Below, piece after piece: positions 34,189 through 49,042 of a stretch of DNA of 64,000 bases. This stretch comes from Cladorhizidae sp. MBARI D1340-BT2 (taxonomy: Eukaryota; Porifera; Demospongiae; Poecilosclerida; Cladorhizidae). The stretch is taken from contig JAQNBH010000015.1 in assembly GCA_028752905.1 (NCBI GenBank), positions 19,200,110 through 19,264,109 on the forward strand. Reading direction: 5' to 3'. The translations under genes were made by a program, and so were the position numbers. The notes below the pieces were generated by a model, which had not been told where the DNA came from, did no database searches, and saw only the letters and a list, made by a program, of their open reading frames with translations. The stretch's first letter is position 1, and each line of letters opens with the position of its first letter.

Positions 34189-37100
34189 CTAGAACTCAAC
34201 CTGTCCTTGTGTCCAACACTAGAACTCAACATGTCCTTATGTCCAACGCTAGATCTCAACCTGTCCTTGTGTCCAATGCTAGAACTTGACCTGTCCTTCC
34301 TTATGTCCAATGCTAGAACTCAACCTGTCCTTATGTCCAACGCTAGAACTCCTTATGTCCAATGCTAGAACTCAAACTGTCCTTATGTCCAATGCTAGAA
34401 CTCAACCTGTCCTTGTGTTCAATGCTAGAACTTGACCTGTCCTTATGTCCAACACTAGAACTCTACCTGTCCTGATGTCCAACGCTAGAACTCAACCTGT
34501 CCTTATGTCCAACGCTAGAACTCCTTATGTCCAATGCTAGAACTCAACCTGTCCTTATGTCCAACACTAGAACTCCTTATGTCCAATGCTAGAACTCAAC
34601 CTGTCCTTGTGTTCAATGCTAGAACTTGACCTGTCCTTTATGTCCAACACTAGAACTCAACCTGTCCTTATGTCCAACGCTAGAACTCAACCTGTCCTTG
34701 TGTCCAACACTAGAACTCAACATGTCCTTATGTCCAACGCTAGAACTCAACCTGTCCTTGTGTCCAATGCTAGAACTTGACCTGTCCTTATGTCCAACGC
34801 TAGAACTCCTTATGTCCAATGCTAGAACTCAACCTGTCCTTATGTCCAATGCTAGAACTCAACCTGTCCTTGTGTCCAATGCTAGAACTTGACCTGTCCT
34901 TATGTCCAACACTAGAACTCAACCTGTCCTGATGTCCAACGCTAGAACTCAACCTGTCCTTGTGTCCAACGCTAGAACTCCTTATTTCCAATGCTAGAAC
35001 TCAACCTGTCCTTATGTCCAACACTAGAACTCCTTATGTCCAATGCTAGAACTCAACCTGTCCTTATGTCCAATGCTAGAACTCAACCTGTCCTTGTGTT
35101 CAATGCTAGAACTTGACCTGTCCTTTATGTCCAACACTAGAACTCAACCTGTCCTTATGTCCAACGCTAGAACTCAACCTGTCCTTATGTCCAACACTAG
35201 AACTCAACCTGTCCTGATGTCCAACGCTAGAACTCAACCTCTCCTTGGGTCCAATGCTAGAACTCGACCTGTCCTTATGTCCAACACTAGAACTCAACCT
35301 GTCCTTATGTCCAACGCTAGAACTCAACCTGTCCTTATGTCCAACACTAGAACTCAACCTGTCCTTATGTCCAACACTAGAACTCAACCTGTCCTTGTGT
35401 CCAACACTAGAACTCAACCTGTCCTTATGTCCAACACTAGAACTCAACCTGTCATTATGTCCAACACTAGCTCAACCTGTCCTTGTGTCCAACATTAGAA
35501 CTCAACCTGTCCTTATGTCCAACGCTAGAACTCAACCTGTCCTTGTGTCCAATGCTAGAACTCAACCTGTCCTTATGTCCAACGCTAGAACTCAACCTGT
35601 CCTTGTGTCCAACACTAGAACTCAACCTGTCCTTATGTCCAACACTAGAACTAAACCTGTCCTGATGTCCAATGCTAGAACTCAACCTGTCCTTATGTCC
35701 AATGCTAGAACTCAACCTGTCCTTATGTCCAATGCTAGAACTCAACCTGTCCTTATGTCCAACGCTAGAACTCAACCTGTCCTTGTGTCCAACACTAGAA
35801 CTCAACCTGTCATTATGTCCAACACTAGAACTCAACCTGTCCTTATGTCCAACACTAGAACTCAACCTGTCCTGATGTCCAATGCTAGAACTCAACCTGT
35901 CCTTGTGTCCAACACTAGAACTCAACCTGTCCTTATGTCCAACGCTAGAACTCAACCCGTCCTTATGTCCAACACTAGAACTCAACCTGTCCTTATGTCC
36001 AACGCTAGAACTCAACCTGTCCTTGTGTCCAACACTAGAACTCAACATGTCCTTATGTCCAACGCTAGAACTCAACCTGTCCTTGTGTCCAATGCTAGAA
36101 CTTGACCTGTCCTTATGTCCAACGCTAGAACTCCTTATGTCCAATGCTAGAACTCAACCTGTCCTTATGTCCAATGCTAGAACTCAACCTGTCCTTGTGT
36201 CCAATGCTAGAACTTGACCTGTCCTTATGTCCAACACTAGAACTCAACCTGTCCTGATGTCCAACGCTAGAACTCAACCTGTCCTTGTGTCCAACGCTAG
36301 AACTCCTTATTTCCAATGCTAGAACTCAACCTGTCCTTATGTCCAACACTAGAACTCCTTATGTCCAATGCTAGAACTCAACCTGTCCTTATGTCCAATG
36401 CTAGAACTCAACCTGTCCTTGTGTTCAATGCTAGAACTTGACCTGTCCTTTATGTCCAACACTAGAACTCAACCTGTCCTTATGTCCAACGCTAGAACTC
36501 AACCTGTCCTTATGTCCAACACTAGAACTCAACCTGTCCTGATGTCCAACGCTAGAACTCAACCTGTCCTTGGGTCCAATGCTAGAACTCGACCTGTCCT
36601 TATGTCCAACACTAGAACTCAACCTGTCCTTATGTCCAACACTAGAACTCAACCTGTCCTTATGTCCAACACTAGAACTCAACCTGTCCTTATGTCCAAC
36701 ACTAGAACTCAACCTGTCCTTATGTCCAACGCTAGAACTCAACCTGTCCTTGTGTCCAACACTAGAACTCAACCTGTCCTTATGTCCAACACTAGAACTC
36801 AACCTGTCCTTATGTCCAACACTAGAACTCAACCTGTCCTTATGTCCAACACTAGAACTCAACCTGTCCTTGTGTCCAATGCTAGAACTCAACCTGTCCT
36901 TATGTCCAACACTAGAACTCAACCTGTCCTTATGTCCAACACTAGCTCAACCTGTCCTTGTGTCCAACATTAGAACTCAACCTGTCCTTATGTCCAACGC
37001 TAGAACTCAACCTGTCCTTGTGTCCAACACTAGAACTCAACCTGTCCTTATGTCCAACGCTAGAACTCAACCTGTCCTTGTGTCCAACACTAGAACTCAA

Positions 37101-40100
37101 CCTGTCCTTGTGTCCAATGCTAGAACTCAACCTGTCCTTATGTCCAACACTAGAACTAAACCTGTCCTGATGTCCAATGCTAGAACTCAACCTGTCCTTA
37201 TGTCCAACACTAGAACTAAACCTGTCCTGATGTCCAATGCTAGAACTCAACCTGTCCTTATGTCCAATGCTAGAACTCAACCTGTCCTTATGTCCAATGC
37301 TAGAACTCAACCTGTCCTTATGTCCAACGCTAGAACTCAACCTGTCCTTGTGTCCAACACTAGAACTCAACCTGTCATTATGTCCAACACTAGAACTCAA
37401 CCTGTCCTGATGTCCAATGCTAGAACTCAACCTGTCCTTATGTCCAACGCTAGAACTCAACCTGTCCTTGTGTCCAACACTAGAACTCAACCTGTCATTA
37501 TGTCCAACACTAGAACTCAACCTGTCCTTATGTCCAACACTAGAACTCAACCTGTCCTGATGTCCAATGCTAGAACTCAACCTGTCCTTATGTCCAACGC
37601 TAGAACTCAACCTGTCCTTGTGTCCAACACTAGAACTCAACATGTCCTTATGTCCAACGCTAGAACTCAACCTGTCCTTATGTCCAACGCTAGAACTCAA
37701 CCTGTCCTTGTGTCCAACACTAGAACTCAACCTGTCCTTGTGTCCAACGCTAGAACTCAACCTGTCCTTGTGTCCAACACTAGAACTCAACATGTCCTTA
37801 TGTCCAACGCTAGAACTCAACCTGTCCTTGTGTCCAATGCTAGAACTTGACCTGTCCTTATGTCCAACGCTAGAACTCCTTATGTCCAATGCTAGAACTC
37901 AACCTGTCCTTATGTCCAATGCTAGAACTCAACCTGTCCTTGTGTCCAATGCTAGAACTTGACCTGTCCTTATGTCCAACACTAGAACTCAACCTGTCCT
38001 TATGTCCAACACTAGAACTCAACCTGTCCTTGTGTCCAACGCTAGAACTCCTTATTTCCAATGCTAGAACTCAACCTGTCCTTATGTCCAACACTAGAAC
38101 TCCTTATGTCCAATGCTAGAACTCAACCTGTCCTTATGTCCAATGCTAGAACTCAACCTGTCCTTGTGTTCAATGCTAGAACTTGACCTGTCCTTTATGT
38201 CCAACACTAGAACTCAACCTGTCCTTATGTCCAACGCTAGAACTCAACCTGTCCTTATGTCCAACACTAGAACTCAACCTGTCCTGATGTCCAACGCTAG
38301 AACTCAACCTGTCCTTGTGTCCAATGCTAGAACTCAACCTGTCCTTATGTCCAACGCTAGAACTCAACCTGTCCTTGTGTCCAACACTAGAACTCAACCT
38401 GTCCTTATGTCCAACACTAGAACTAAACCTGTCCTTATGTCCAACACTAGAACTCAACCTGTCCTTATGTCCAACACTAGAACTCAACCTGTCCTTGTGT
38501 CCAACACTAGAACTCAACCTGTCCTTATGTCCAACACTAGAACTCAACCTGTCATTATGTCCAACACTAGCTCAACCTGTCCTTGTGTCCAACATTAGAA
38601 CTCAACCTGTCCTTATGTCCAACGCTAGAACTCAACCTGTCCTTGTGTCCAATGCTAGAACTCAACCTGTCCTTATGTCCAACGCTAGAACTCAACCTGT
38701 CCTTGTGTCCAACACTAGAACTCAACCTGTCCTTATGTCCAACACTAGAACTAAACCTGTCCTGATGTCCAATGCTAGAACTCAACCTGTCCTTATGTCC
38801 AATGCTAGAACTCAACCTGTCCTTATGTCCAATGCTAGAACTCAACCTGTCCTTATGTCCAACGCTAGAACTCAACCTGTCCTTGTGTCCAACACTAGAA
38901 CTCAACCTGTCATTATGTCCAACACTAGAACTCAACCTGTCCTTATGTCCAACACTAGAACTCAACCTGTCCTGATGTCCAATGCTAGAACTCAACCTGT
39001 CCTTGTGTCCAACACTAGAACTCAACCTGTCCTTATGTCCAACGCTAGAACTCAACCCGTCCTTATGTCCAACACTAGAACTCAACCTGTCCTTATGTCC
39101 AACGCTAGAACTCAACCTGTCCTTGTGTCCAACACTAGAACTCAACATGTCCTTATGTCCAACGCTAGAACTCAACCTGTCCTTGTGTCCAATGCTAGAA
39201 CTTGACCTGTCCTTATGTCCAACGCTAGAACTCCTTATGTCCAATGCTAGAACTCAACCTGTCCTTATGTCCAATGCTAGAACTCAACCTGTCCTTGTGT
39301 CCAATGCTAGAACTTGACCTGTCCTTATGTCCAACACTAGAACTCAACCTGTCCTGATGTCCAACGCTAGAACTCAACCTGTCCTTGTGTCCAACGCTAG
39401 AACTCCTTATTTCCAATGCTAGAACTCAACCTGTCCTTATGTCCAACACTAGAACTCCTTATGTCCAATGCTAGAACTCAACCTGTCCTTATGTCCAATG
39501 CTAGAACTCAACCTGTCCTTGTGTTCAATGCTAGAACTTGACCTGTCCTTTATGTCCAACACTAGAACTCAACCTGTCCTTATGTCCAACGCTAGAACTC
39601 AACCTGTCCTTATGTCCAACACTAGAACTCAACCTGTCCTGATGTCCAACGCTAGAACTCAACCTGTCCTTGGGTCCAATGCTAGAACTCGACCTGTCCT
39701 TATGTCCAACACTAGAACTCAACCTGTCCTTATGTCCAACACTAGAACTCAACCTGTCCTTATGTCCAACACTAGAACTCAACCTGTCCTTATGTCCAAC
39801 ACTAGAACTCAACCTGTCCTTATGTCCAACGCTAGAACTCAACCTGTCCTTGTGTCCAACACTAGAACTCAACCTGTCCTTATGTCCAACACTAGAACTC
39901 AACCTGTCCTTATGTCCAACACTAGAACTCAACCTGTCCTTATGTCCAACACTAGAACTCAACCTGTCCTTGTGTCCAATGCTAGAACTCAACCTGTCCT
40001 TATGTCCAACACTAGAACTCAACCTGTCCTTATGTCCAACACTAGCTCAACCTGTCCTTGTGTCCAACATTAGAACTCAACCTGTCCTTATGTCCAACGC

Positions 40101-43100
40101 TAGAACTCAACCTGTCCTTGTGTCCAACACTAGAACTCAACCTGTCCTTATGTCCAACGCTAGAACTCAACCTGTCCTTGTGTCCAACACTAGAACTCAA
40201 CCTGTCCTTGTGTCCAATGCTAGAACTCAACCTGTCCTTATGTCCAACACTAGAACTCCTTATGTCCAATGCTAGAACTCAACCTGTCCTTATGTCCAAT
40301 GCTAGAACTCAACCTGTCCTTGTGTTCAATGCTAGAACTTGACCTGTCCTTTATGTCCAACACTAGAACTCAACCTGTCCTTATGTCCAACGCTAGAACT
40401 CAACCTGTCCTTATGTCCAACACTAGAACTCAACCTGTCCTTATGTCCAACGCTAGAACTCAACCTGTCCTTGTGTCCAACACTAGAACTCAACCTGTCC
40501 TTATGTCCAACACTAGAACTAAACCTGTCCTTATGTCCAACACTAGAACTCAACCTGTCCTTATGTCCAACACTAGAACTCAACCTGTCCTTGTGTCCAA
40601 CACTAGAACTCAACCTGTCCTTATGTCCAACACTAGAACTCAACCTGTCATTATGTCCAACACTAGCTCAACCTGTCCTTGTGTCCAACATTAGAACTCA
40701 ACCTGTCCTTATGTCCAACGCTAGAACTCAACCTGTCCTTGTGTCCAATGCTAGAACTCAACCTGTCCTTATGTCCAACGCTAGAACTCAACCTGTCCTT
40801 GTGTCCAACACTAGAACTCAACCTGTCCTTATGTCCAACACTAGAACTAAACCTGTCCTGATGTCCAATGCTAGAACTCAACCTGTCCTTATGTCCAATG
40901 CTAGAACTCAACCTGTCCTTATGTCCAATGCTAGAACTCAACCTGTCCTTATGTCCAACGCTAGAACTCAACCTGTCCTTGTGTCCAACACTAGAACTCA
41001 ACCTGTCATTATGTCCAACACTAGAACTCAACCTGTCCTTATGTCCAACACTAGAACTCAACCTGTCCTGATGTCCAATGCTAGAACTCAACCTGTCCTT
41101 GTGTCCAACACTAGAACTCAACCTGTCCTTATGTCCAACGCTAGAACTCAACCCGTCCTTATGTCCAACACTAGAACTCAACCTGTCCTTATGTCCAACG
41201 CTAGAACTCAACCTGTCCTTGTGTCCAACACTAGAACTCAACATGTCCTTATGTCCAACGCTAGAACTCAACCTGTCCTTGTGTCCAATGCTAGAACTTG
41301 ACCTGTCCTTATGTCCAACGCTAGAACTCCTTATGTCCAATGCTAGAACTCAACCTGTCCTTATGTCCAATGCTAGAACTCAACCTGTCCTTGTGTCCAA
41401 TGCTAGAACTTGACCTGTCCTTATGTCCAACACTAGAACTCAACCTGTCCTGATGTCCAACGCTAGAACTCAACCTGTCCTTGTGTCCAACGCTAGAACT
41501 CCTTATTTCCAATGCTAGAACTCAACCTGTCCTTATGTCCAACACTAGAACTCCTTATGTCCAATGCTAGAACTCAACCTGTCCTTATGTCCAATGCTAG
41601 AACTCAACCTGTCCTTGTGTTCAATGCTAGAACTTGACCTGTCCTTTATGTCCAACACTAGAACTCAACCTGTCCTTATGTCCAACGCTAGAACTCAACC
41701 TGTCCTTATGTCCAACACTAGAACTCAACCTGTCCTGATGTCCAACGCTAGAACTCAACCTGTCCTTGGGTCCAATGCTAGAACTCGACCTGTCCTTATG
41801 TCCAACACTAGAACTCAACCTGTCCTTATGTCCAACACTAGAACTCAACCTGTCCTTATGTCCAACACTAGAACTCAACCTGTCCTTATGTCCAACACTA
41901 GAACTCAACCTGTCCTTATGTCCAACGCTAGAACTCAACCTGTCCTTGTGTCCAACACTAGAACTCAACCTGTCCTTATGTCCAACACTAGAACTCAACC
42001 TGTCCTTATGTCCAACACTAGAACTCAACCTGTCCTTATGTCCAACACTAGAACTCAACCTGTCCTTGTGTCCAATGCTAGAACTCAACCTGTCCTTATG
42101 TCCAACACTAGAACTCAACCTGTCCTTATGTCCAACACTAGCTCAACCTGTCCTTGTGTCCAACATTAGAACTCAACCTGTCCTTATGTCCAACGCTAGA
42201 ACTCAACCTGTCCTTGTGTCCAACACTAGAACTCAACCTGTCCTTATGTCCAACGCTAGAACTCAACCTGTCCTTGTGTCCAACACTAGAACTCAACCTG
42301 TCCTTGTGTCCAATGCTAGAACTCAACCTGTCCTTATGTCCAACACTAGAACTCCTTATGTCCAATGCTAGAACTCAACCTGTCCTTATGTCCAATGCTA
42401 GAACTCAACCTGTCCTTGTGTTCAATGCTAGAACTTGACCTGTCCTTTATGTCCAACACTAGAACTCAACCTGTCCTTATGTCCAACGCTAGAACTCAAC
42501 CTGTCCTTATGTCCAACACTAGAACTCAACCTGTCCTGATGTCCAACGCTAGAACTCAACCTGTCCTTGGGTCCAATGCTAGAACTCGACCTGTCCTTAT
42601 GTCCAACACTAGAACTCAACCTGTCCTTATGTCCAACGCTAGAACTCAACCTGTCCTTATGTCCAACACTAGAACTCAACCTGTCCTTATGTCCAACACT
42701 AGAACTCAACCTGTCCTTGTGTCCAACACTAGAACTCAACCTGTCCTTATGTCCAACACTAGAACTCAACCTGTCATTATGTCCAACACTAGCTCAACCT
42801 GTCCTTGTGTCCAACATTAGAACTCAACCTGTCCTTATGTCCAACGCTAGAACTCAACCTGTCCTTGTGTCCAATGCTAGAACTCAACCTGTCCTTATGT
42901 CCAACGCTAGAACTCAACCTGTCCTTGTGTCCAACACTAGAACTCAACCTGTCCTTATGTCCAACACTAGAACTAAACCTGTCCTGATGTCCAATGCTAG
43001 AACTCAACCTGTCCTTATGTCCAATGCTAGAACTCAACCTGTCCTTATGTCCAATGCTAGAACTCAACCTGTCCTTATGTCCAACGCTAGAACTCAACCT

Positions 43101-46100
43101 GTCCTTGTGTCCAACACTAGAACTCAACCTGTCATTATGTCCAACACTAGAACTCAACCTGTCCTTATGTCCAACACTAGAACTCAACCTGTCCTGATGT
43201 CCAATGCTAGAACTCAACCTGTCCTTGTGTCCAACACTAGAACTCAACCTGTCCTTATGTCCAACGCTAGAACTCAACCCGTCCTTATGTCCAACACTAG
43301 AACTCAACCTGTCCTTATGTCCAACGCTAGAACTCAACCTGTCCTTGTGTCCAACACTAGAACTCAACATGTCCTTATGTCCAACGCTAGAACTCAACCT
43401 GTCCTTGTGTCCAATGCTAGAACTTGACCTGTCCTTATGTCCAACGCTAGAACTCCTTATGTCCAATGCTAGAACTCAACCTGTCCTTATGTCCAATGCT
43501 AGAACTCAACCTGTCCTTGTGTCCAATGCTAGAACTTGACCTGTCCTTATGTCCAACACTAGAACTCAACCTGTCCTGATGTCCAACGCTAGAACTCAAC
43601 CTGTCCTTGTGTCCAACGCTAGAACTCCTTATTTCCAATGCTAGAACTCAACCTGTCCTTATGTCCAACACTAGAACTCCTTATGTCCAATGCTAGAACT
43701 CAACCTGTCCTTATGTCCAATGCTAGAACTCAACCTGTCCTTGTGTTCAATGCTAGAACTTGACCTGTCCTTTATGTCCAACACTAGAACTCAACCTGTC
43801 CTTATGTCCAACGCTAGAACTCAACCTGTCCTTATGTCCAACACTAGAACTCAACCTGTCCTGATGTCCAACGCTAGAACTCAACCTGTCCTTGGGTCCA
43901 ATGCTAGAACTCGACCTGTCCTTATGTCCAACACTAGAACTCAACCTGTCCTTATGTCCAACACTAGAACTCAACCTGTCCTTATGTCCAACACTAGAAC
44001 TCAACCTGTCCTTATGTCCAACACTAGAACTCAACCTGTCCTTATGTCCAACGCTAGAACTCAACCTGTCCTTGTGTCCAACACTAGAACTCAACCTGTC
44101 CTTATGTCCAACACTAGAACTCAACCTGTCCTTATGTCCAACACTAGAACTCAACCTGTCCTTATGTCCAACACTAGAACTCAACCTGTCCTTGTGTCCA
44201 ATGCTAGAACTCAACCTGTCCTTATGTCCAACACTAGAACTCAACCTGTCCTTATGTCCAACACTAGCTCAACCTGTCCTTGTGTCCAACATTAGAACTC
44301 AACCTGTCCTTATGTCCAACGCTAGAACTCAACCTGTCCTTGTGTCCAACACTAGAACTCAACCTGTCCTTATGTCCAACGCTAGAACTCAACCTGTCCT
44401 TGTGTCCAACACTAGAACTCAACCTGTCCTTGTGTCCAATGCTAGAACTCAACCTGTCCTTATGTCCAACACTAGAACTAAACCTGTCCTGATGTCCAAT
44501 GCTAGAACTCAACCTGTCCTTATGTCCAACACTAGAACTAAACCTGTCCTGATGTCCAATGCTAGAACTCAACCTGTCCTTATGTCCAATGCTAGAACTC
44601 AACCTGTCCTTATGTCCAATGCTAGAACTCAACCTGTCCTTATGTCCAACGCTAGAACTCAACCTGTCCTTGTGTCCAACACTAGAACTCAACCTGTCAT
44701 TATGTCCAACACTAGAACTCAACCTGTCCTGATGTCCAATGCTAGAACTCAACCTGTCCTTATGTCCAACGCTAGAACTCAACCTGTCCTTGTGTCCAAC
44801 ACTAGAACTCAACCTGTCATTATGTCCAACACTAGAACTCAACCTGTCCTTATGTCCAACACTAGAACTCAACCTGTCCTGATGTCCAATGCTAGAACTC
44901 AACCTGTCCTTATGTCCAACGCTAGAACTCAACCTGTCCTTGTGTCCAACACTAGAACTCAACATGTCCTTATGTCCAACGCTAGAACTCAACCTGTCCT
45001 TATGTCCAACGCTAGAACTCAACCTGTCCTTGTGTCCAACACTAGAACTCAACCTGTCCTTGTGTCCAACGCTAGAACTCAACCTGTCCTTGTGTCCAAC
45101 ACTAGAACTCAACATGTCCTTATGTCCAACGCTAGAACTCAACCTGTCCTTGTGTCCAATGCTAGAACTTGACCTGTCCTTATGTCCAACGCTAGAACTC
45201 CTTATGTCCAATGCTAGAACTCAACCTGTCCTTATGTCCAATGCTAGAACTCAACCTGTCCTTGTGTCCAATGCTAGAACTTGACCTGTCCTTATGTCCA
45301 ACACTAGAACTCAACCTGTCCTTATGTCCAACACTAGAACTCAACCTGTCCTTGTGTCCAACGCTAGAACTCCTTATTTCCAATGCTAGAACTCAACCTG
45401 TCCTTATGTCCAACACTAGAACTCCTTATGTCCAATGCTAGAACTCAACCTGTCCTTATGTCCAATGCTAGAACTCAACCTGTCCTTGTGTTCAATGCTA
45501 GAACTTGACCTGTCCTTTATGTCCAACACTAGAACTCAACCTGTCCTTATGTCCAACGCTAGAACTCAACCTGTCCTTATGTCCAACACTAGAACTCAAC
45601 CTGTCCTGATGTCCAACGCTAGAACTCAACCTGTCCTTGGGTCCAATGCTAGAACTCGACCTGTCCTTATGTCCAACACTAGAACTCAACCTGTCCTTAT
45701 GTCCAACGCTAGAACTCAACCTGTCCTGATGTCCAACACTAGAACTCAACCTGTCCTTATGTCCAACACTAGAACTCAACCTGTCCTTATGTCCAACACT
45801 AGAACTCAACCTGTCCTTATGTCCAACGCTAGAACTCAACCTGTCCTTGTGTCCAACACTAGAACTCAACCTGTCCTTATGTCCAACACTAGAACTCAAC
45901 CTGTCCTTATGTCCAACACTAGCTCAACCTGTCCTTATGTCCAACACTAGAACTCAACCTGTCCTTGTGTCCAATGCTAGAACTCAACCTGTCCTTATGT
46001 CCAACACTAGAACTCAACCTGTCCTTATGTCCAACACTAGAACTCAACCTGTCCTTATGTCCAACACTAGAACTCAACCTGTCCTTATGTCCAACGCTAG

Positions 46101-47880
46101 AACTCCTTATTTCCAATGCTAGAACTCAACCTGTCCTTATGTCCAACGCTAGAACTCAACCTGTCCTTGTGTCCAACGCTAGAACTCAACATGTCCTTAT
46201 GTCCAACGCTAGAACTCAACCTGTCCTTATGTCCAACGCTAGAACTCAACCTGTCCTTGTGTCCAACACTAGAACTCAACCTGTCCTTATGTCCAACGCT
46301 AGAACTCAACCTGTCCTTGTGTCCAACACTAGAACTCAACCTGTCCTTATGTCCAACACTAGAACTCAACCTGTCCTTGTGTCCAACACTAGAACTCAAC
46401 ATGTCCTTATGTCCAACGCTAGAACTCAACCTGTCCTTGTGTCCAATGCTAGAACTTGACCTGTCCTTATGTCCAACGCTAGAACTCCTTATGTCCAATG
46501 CTAGAACTCAACCTGTCCTTATGTCCAATGCTAGAACTCAACCTGTCCTTGTGTCCAATGCTAGAACTTGACCTGTCCTTATGTCCAACACTAGAACTCA
46601 ACCTGTCCTTATGTCCAACACTAGAACTCAACCTGTCCTTGTGTCCAACGCTAGAACTCCTTATTTCCAATGCTAGAACTCAACCTGTCCTTATGTCCAA
46701 CACTAGAACTCCTTATGTCCAATGCTAGAACTCAACCTGTCCTTGTGTTCAATGCTAGAACTTGACCTGTCCTTTATGTCCAACACTAGAACTCAACCTG
46801 TCCTTATGTCCAACGCTAGAACTCAACCTGTCCTTATGTCCAACACTAGAACTCAACCTGTCCTGATGTCCAACGCTAGAACTCAACCTGTCCTTGGGTC
46901 CAATGCTAGAACTCGACCTGTCCTTATGTCCAACACTAGAACTCAACCTGTCCTTATGTCCAACACTAGAACTCAACCTGTCCTTATGTCCAACACTAGA
47001 ACTCAACCTGTCCTTATGTCCAACGCTAGAACTCAACCTGTCCTTGTGTCCAACACTAGAACTCAACCTGTCCTTATGTCCAACACTAGAACTCAACCTG
47101 TCCTTATGTCCAACACTAGCTCAACCTGTCCTTATGTCCAACACTAGAACTCAACCTGTCCTTGTGTCCAATGCTAGAACTCAACCTGTCCTTATGTCCA
47201 ACACTAGAACTCAACCTGTCCTTATGTCCAACACTAGAACTCAACCTGTCCTTATGTCCAACACTAGAACTCAACCTGTCCTTATGTCCAACGCTAGAAC
47301 TCAACCTGTCCTTGTGTCCAACACTAGAACTCAACCTGTCCTTATGTCCAACACTAGAACTAAACCTGTCCTGATGTCCAATGCTAGAACTCAACCTGTC
47401 CTTATGTCCAACACTAGAACTAAACCTGTCCTGATGTCCAATGCTAGAACTAAACCTGTCCTGATGTCCAATGCTAGAACTCAACCTGTCCTTATGTCCA
47501 ATGCTAGAACTCAACCTGTCCTTATGTCCAATGCTAGAACTCAACCTGTCCTTATGTCCAACACTAGAACTCAACCTGTCCTTATGTCCAACACTAGAAC
47601 TCAACCTGTCCTGATGTCCAATGCTAGAACTCAACCTGTCCTTGTGTCCAACACTAGAACTCAACCTGTCCTTATGTCCAACGCTAGAACTCAACCTGTC
47701 CTGATGTCCAATGCTAGAACTCAACCTGTCCTTATGTCCAACACTAGAACTCAACCTGTCCTTATGTCCAACACTAGAACTCAGCCTGTCCTTGTGTCCA
47801 ACACTAGAACTCAACCTGTCCTTATGTCCAACGCTAGAATCAACCTGTCCTTATGTCCAACACTAGAATTAAAACTGTCC
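34189..47880. repeat. 13.7-kb satellite of a 30-bp unit with higher-order repeats
   Basis: About 450 units of tgtccaacactagaactcaa plus cctgtcctta. Marker variants divide it into blocks: a contracted unit ending aactccttatgtcc, cctttatgtcc with an extra t, ccttgggtcc, and a unit lacking two bases (cactagctcaacc). Block starts at 35,043, 36,368, 38,113, 39,468, 40,269, 41,564, 42,365, 43,690, 45,435 and 46,722 give lengths of 1,325, 1,745, 1,355, 801, 1,295, 801, 1,325, 1,745 and 1,287 bp. The pair 1,325+1,745 occurs twice, 7,322 bp apart, almost without differences. Long frames on both strands come from the 10-codon unit. Confidence 0.97.
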
Positions 47881-49020
47881 TGTACTTAGTAAGCAGCCAA
47901 AGCTACGTAGCATGTGAATTGGCTTGGCTCAGCACTCGAGTTCCAAGACATAGGGCTGTATGTATATGCATGTACGTTATTGAGCACACACAAAGCACAC
48001 ACAAACCAGAGAGGATAAATCAAAATCATTTGGCCCACATGCCAACCATAAACAGCTGGGGAAAAATTCCACTCATGCACCAACATGCTATTCACATCAC
48101 TAGCCATGTAGCCGAGCAGCTCCTAGCTGGAGCAAGTCGCCATTAATCACACGTGGACGTACCACGGAACAGCTGAACTACCGAATGCAATGTGAGATAT
48201 GGACTGAGGAAGCCCGGACCAGAGGAAGCAAAAGCCTAGAGCAAGAGAGAGCTGCAACAGCATCTTCTAAAGTTGCCCAGAAAAAGAAATAGAGAGAGAG
48301 AGCAGGAAACCTTTGAACAATATGACAACAAATTGTGAGAGAGAAGAACAGGAGTAGTTTTGGCACAGGAAGCACAGTGGACATGTCAGGAAAGCAGAGC
48401 CTGTAAGTAGTGTATTACATGGAAACTACCCTGTAGATGAGAGGGTGCATAGGTACAGCTCAGCTTTCAGTTCCAGCTGAGAACTATCAGAAAGGAGCTA
48501 TGGGTAAAGGTTCCATCTCTGCACTACCGGAAATTTGCATTCCACTCACCAGCATGCCTCTGTGGTGGCTCATCTTAAAAGCAACAGGCTAACAACAAAC
48601 TTTGCAGTATAATGGAGCTCGAGTTTAGGCTCACATAATTGTGGTTTGTTGTGCATAGGGGCACGTGGGGACTGCTTGTGGCACGTGGGGACTGCTCGTG
48701 GCACGTGGGGACTGCTCGTGGCACGTGGGGACTGCTTGTGGAAGGTATTTATTGTTGTGACTCATGCTTTGTGACTCATGCTCTGCTATTGTAAGCTTGA
48801 AAAGACCTTTAAATAGTAAGATTAAAGTTGCTATGCACATAGTCTTCTACTATTGCGAGGTTGGGTGGAGGTAGCTAGTCAAGGAGCTCATATGGGCTCA
48901 GTATCTGTCTCTCCTGTATGAGCTCTGAGACTAGTTCCCCACCCTAATGGGTTATTATACCCAAGAAAACCCAAGAAAAACAAAAATACATCAAATCAAT
49001 CAAGGGGGGGCAGAGGTAAG
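47881..49020. other. Spacer with weak exon-like signals
   Basis: No confirmed gene. Plus-strand sequence near 48,330-48,402 includes ATG TCA GGA AAG CAG AGC CT followed by an ideal donor GTAAGTAGT, a possible first or internal exon. A nearby plus frame (48,190-48,290) reads EARTRGSKSLEQERAATASS and ends in a stop. Four copies of a 20-bp repeat, ggcacgtggggactgctcgt, lie at 48,659-48,740. Confidence 0.4.
48659..48740. repeat. 20-bp repeat, four copies
   Basis: Four tandem copies of ggcacgtggggactgcttgt or its one-base variant (ctcgt). Confidence 0.9.
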
Positions 49021-49042
49021 TCATTGAATTTTTAAAAAATTA

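Noticed and set aside
34189..47880. Centromere or telomere
   Set aside because: The unit is not a telomere repeat, and nothing in the sequence alone shows centromere function; the array lies among gene-like segments.
34586..47889. Dozens of frames such as LELNLSLCPT and RLSSSVGHKD repeats
   Set aside because: Readings of a 30-bp satellite in several frames on both strands.
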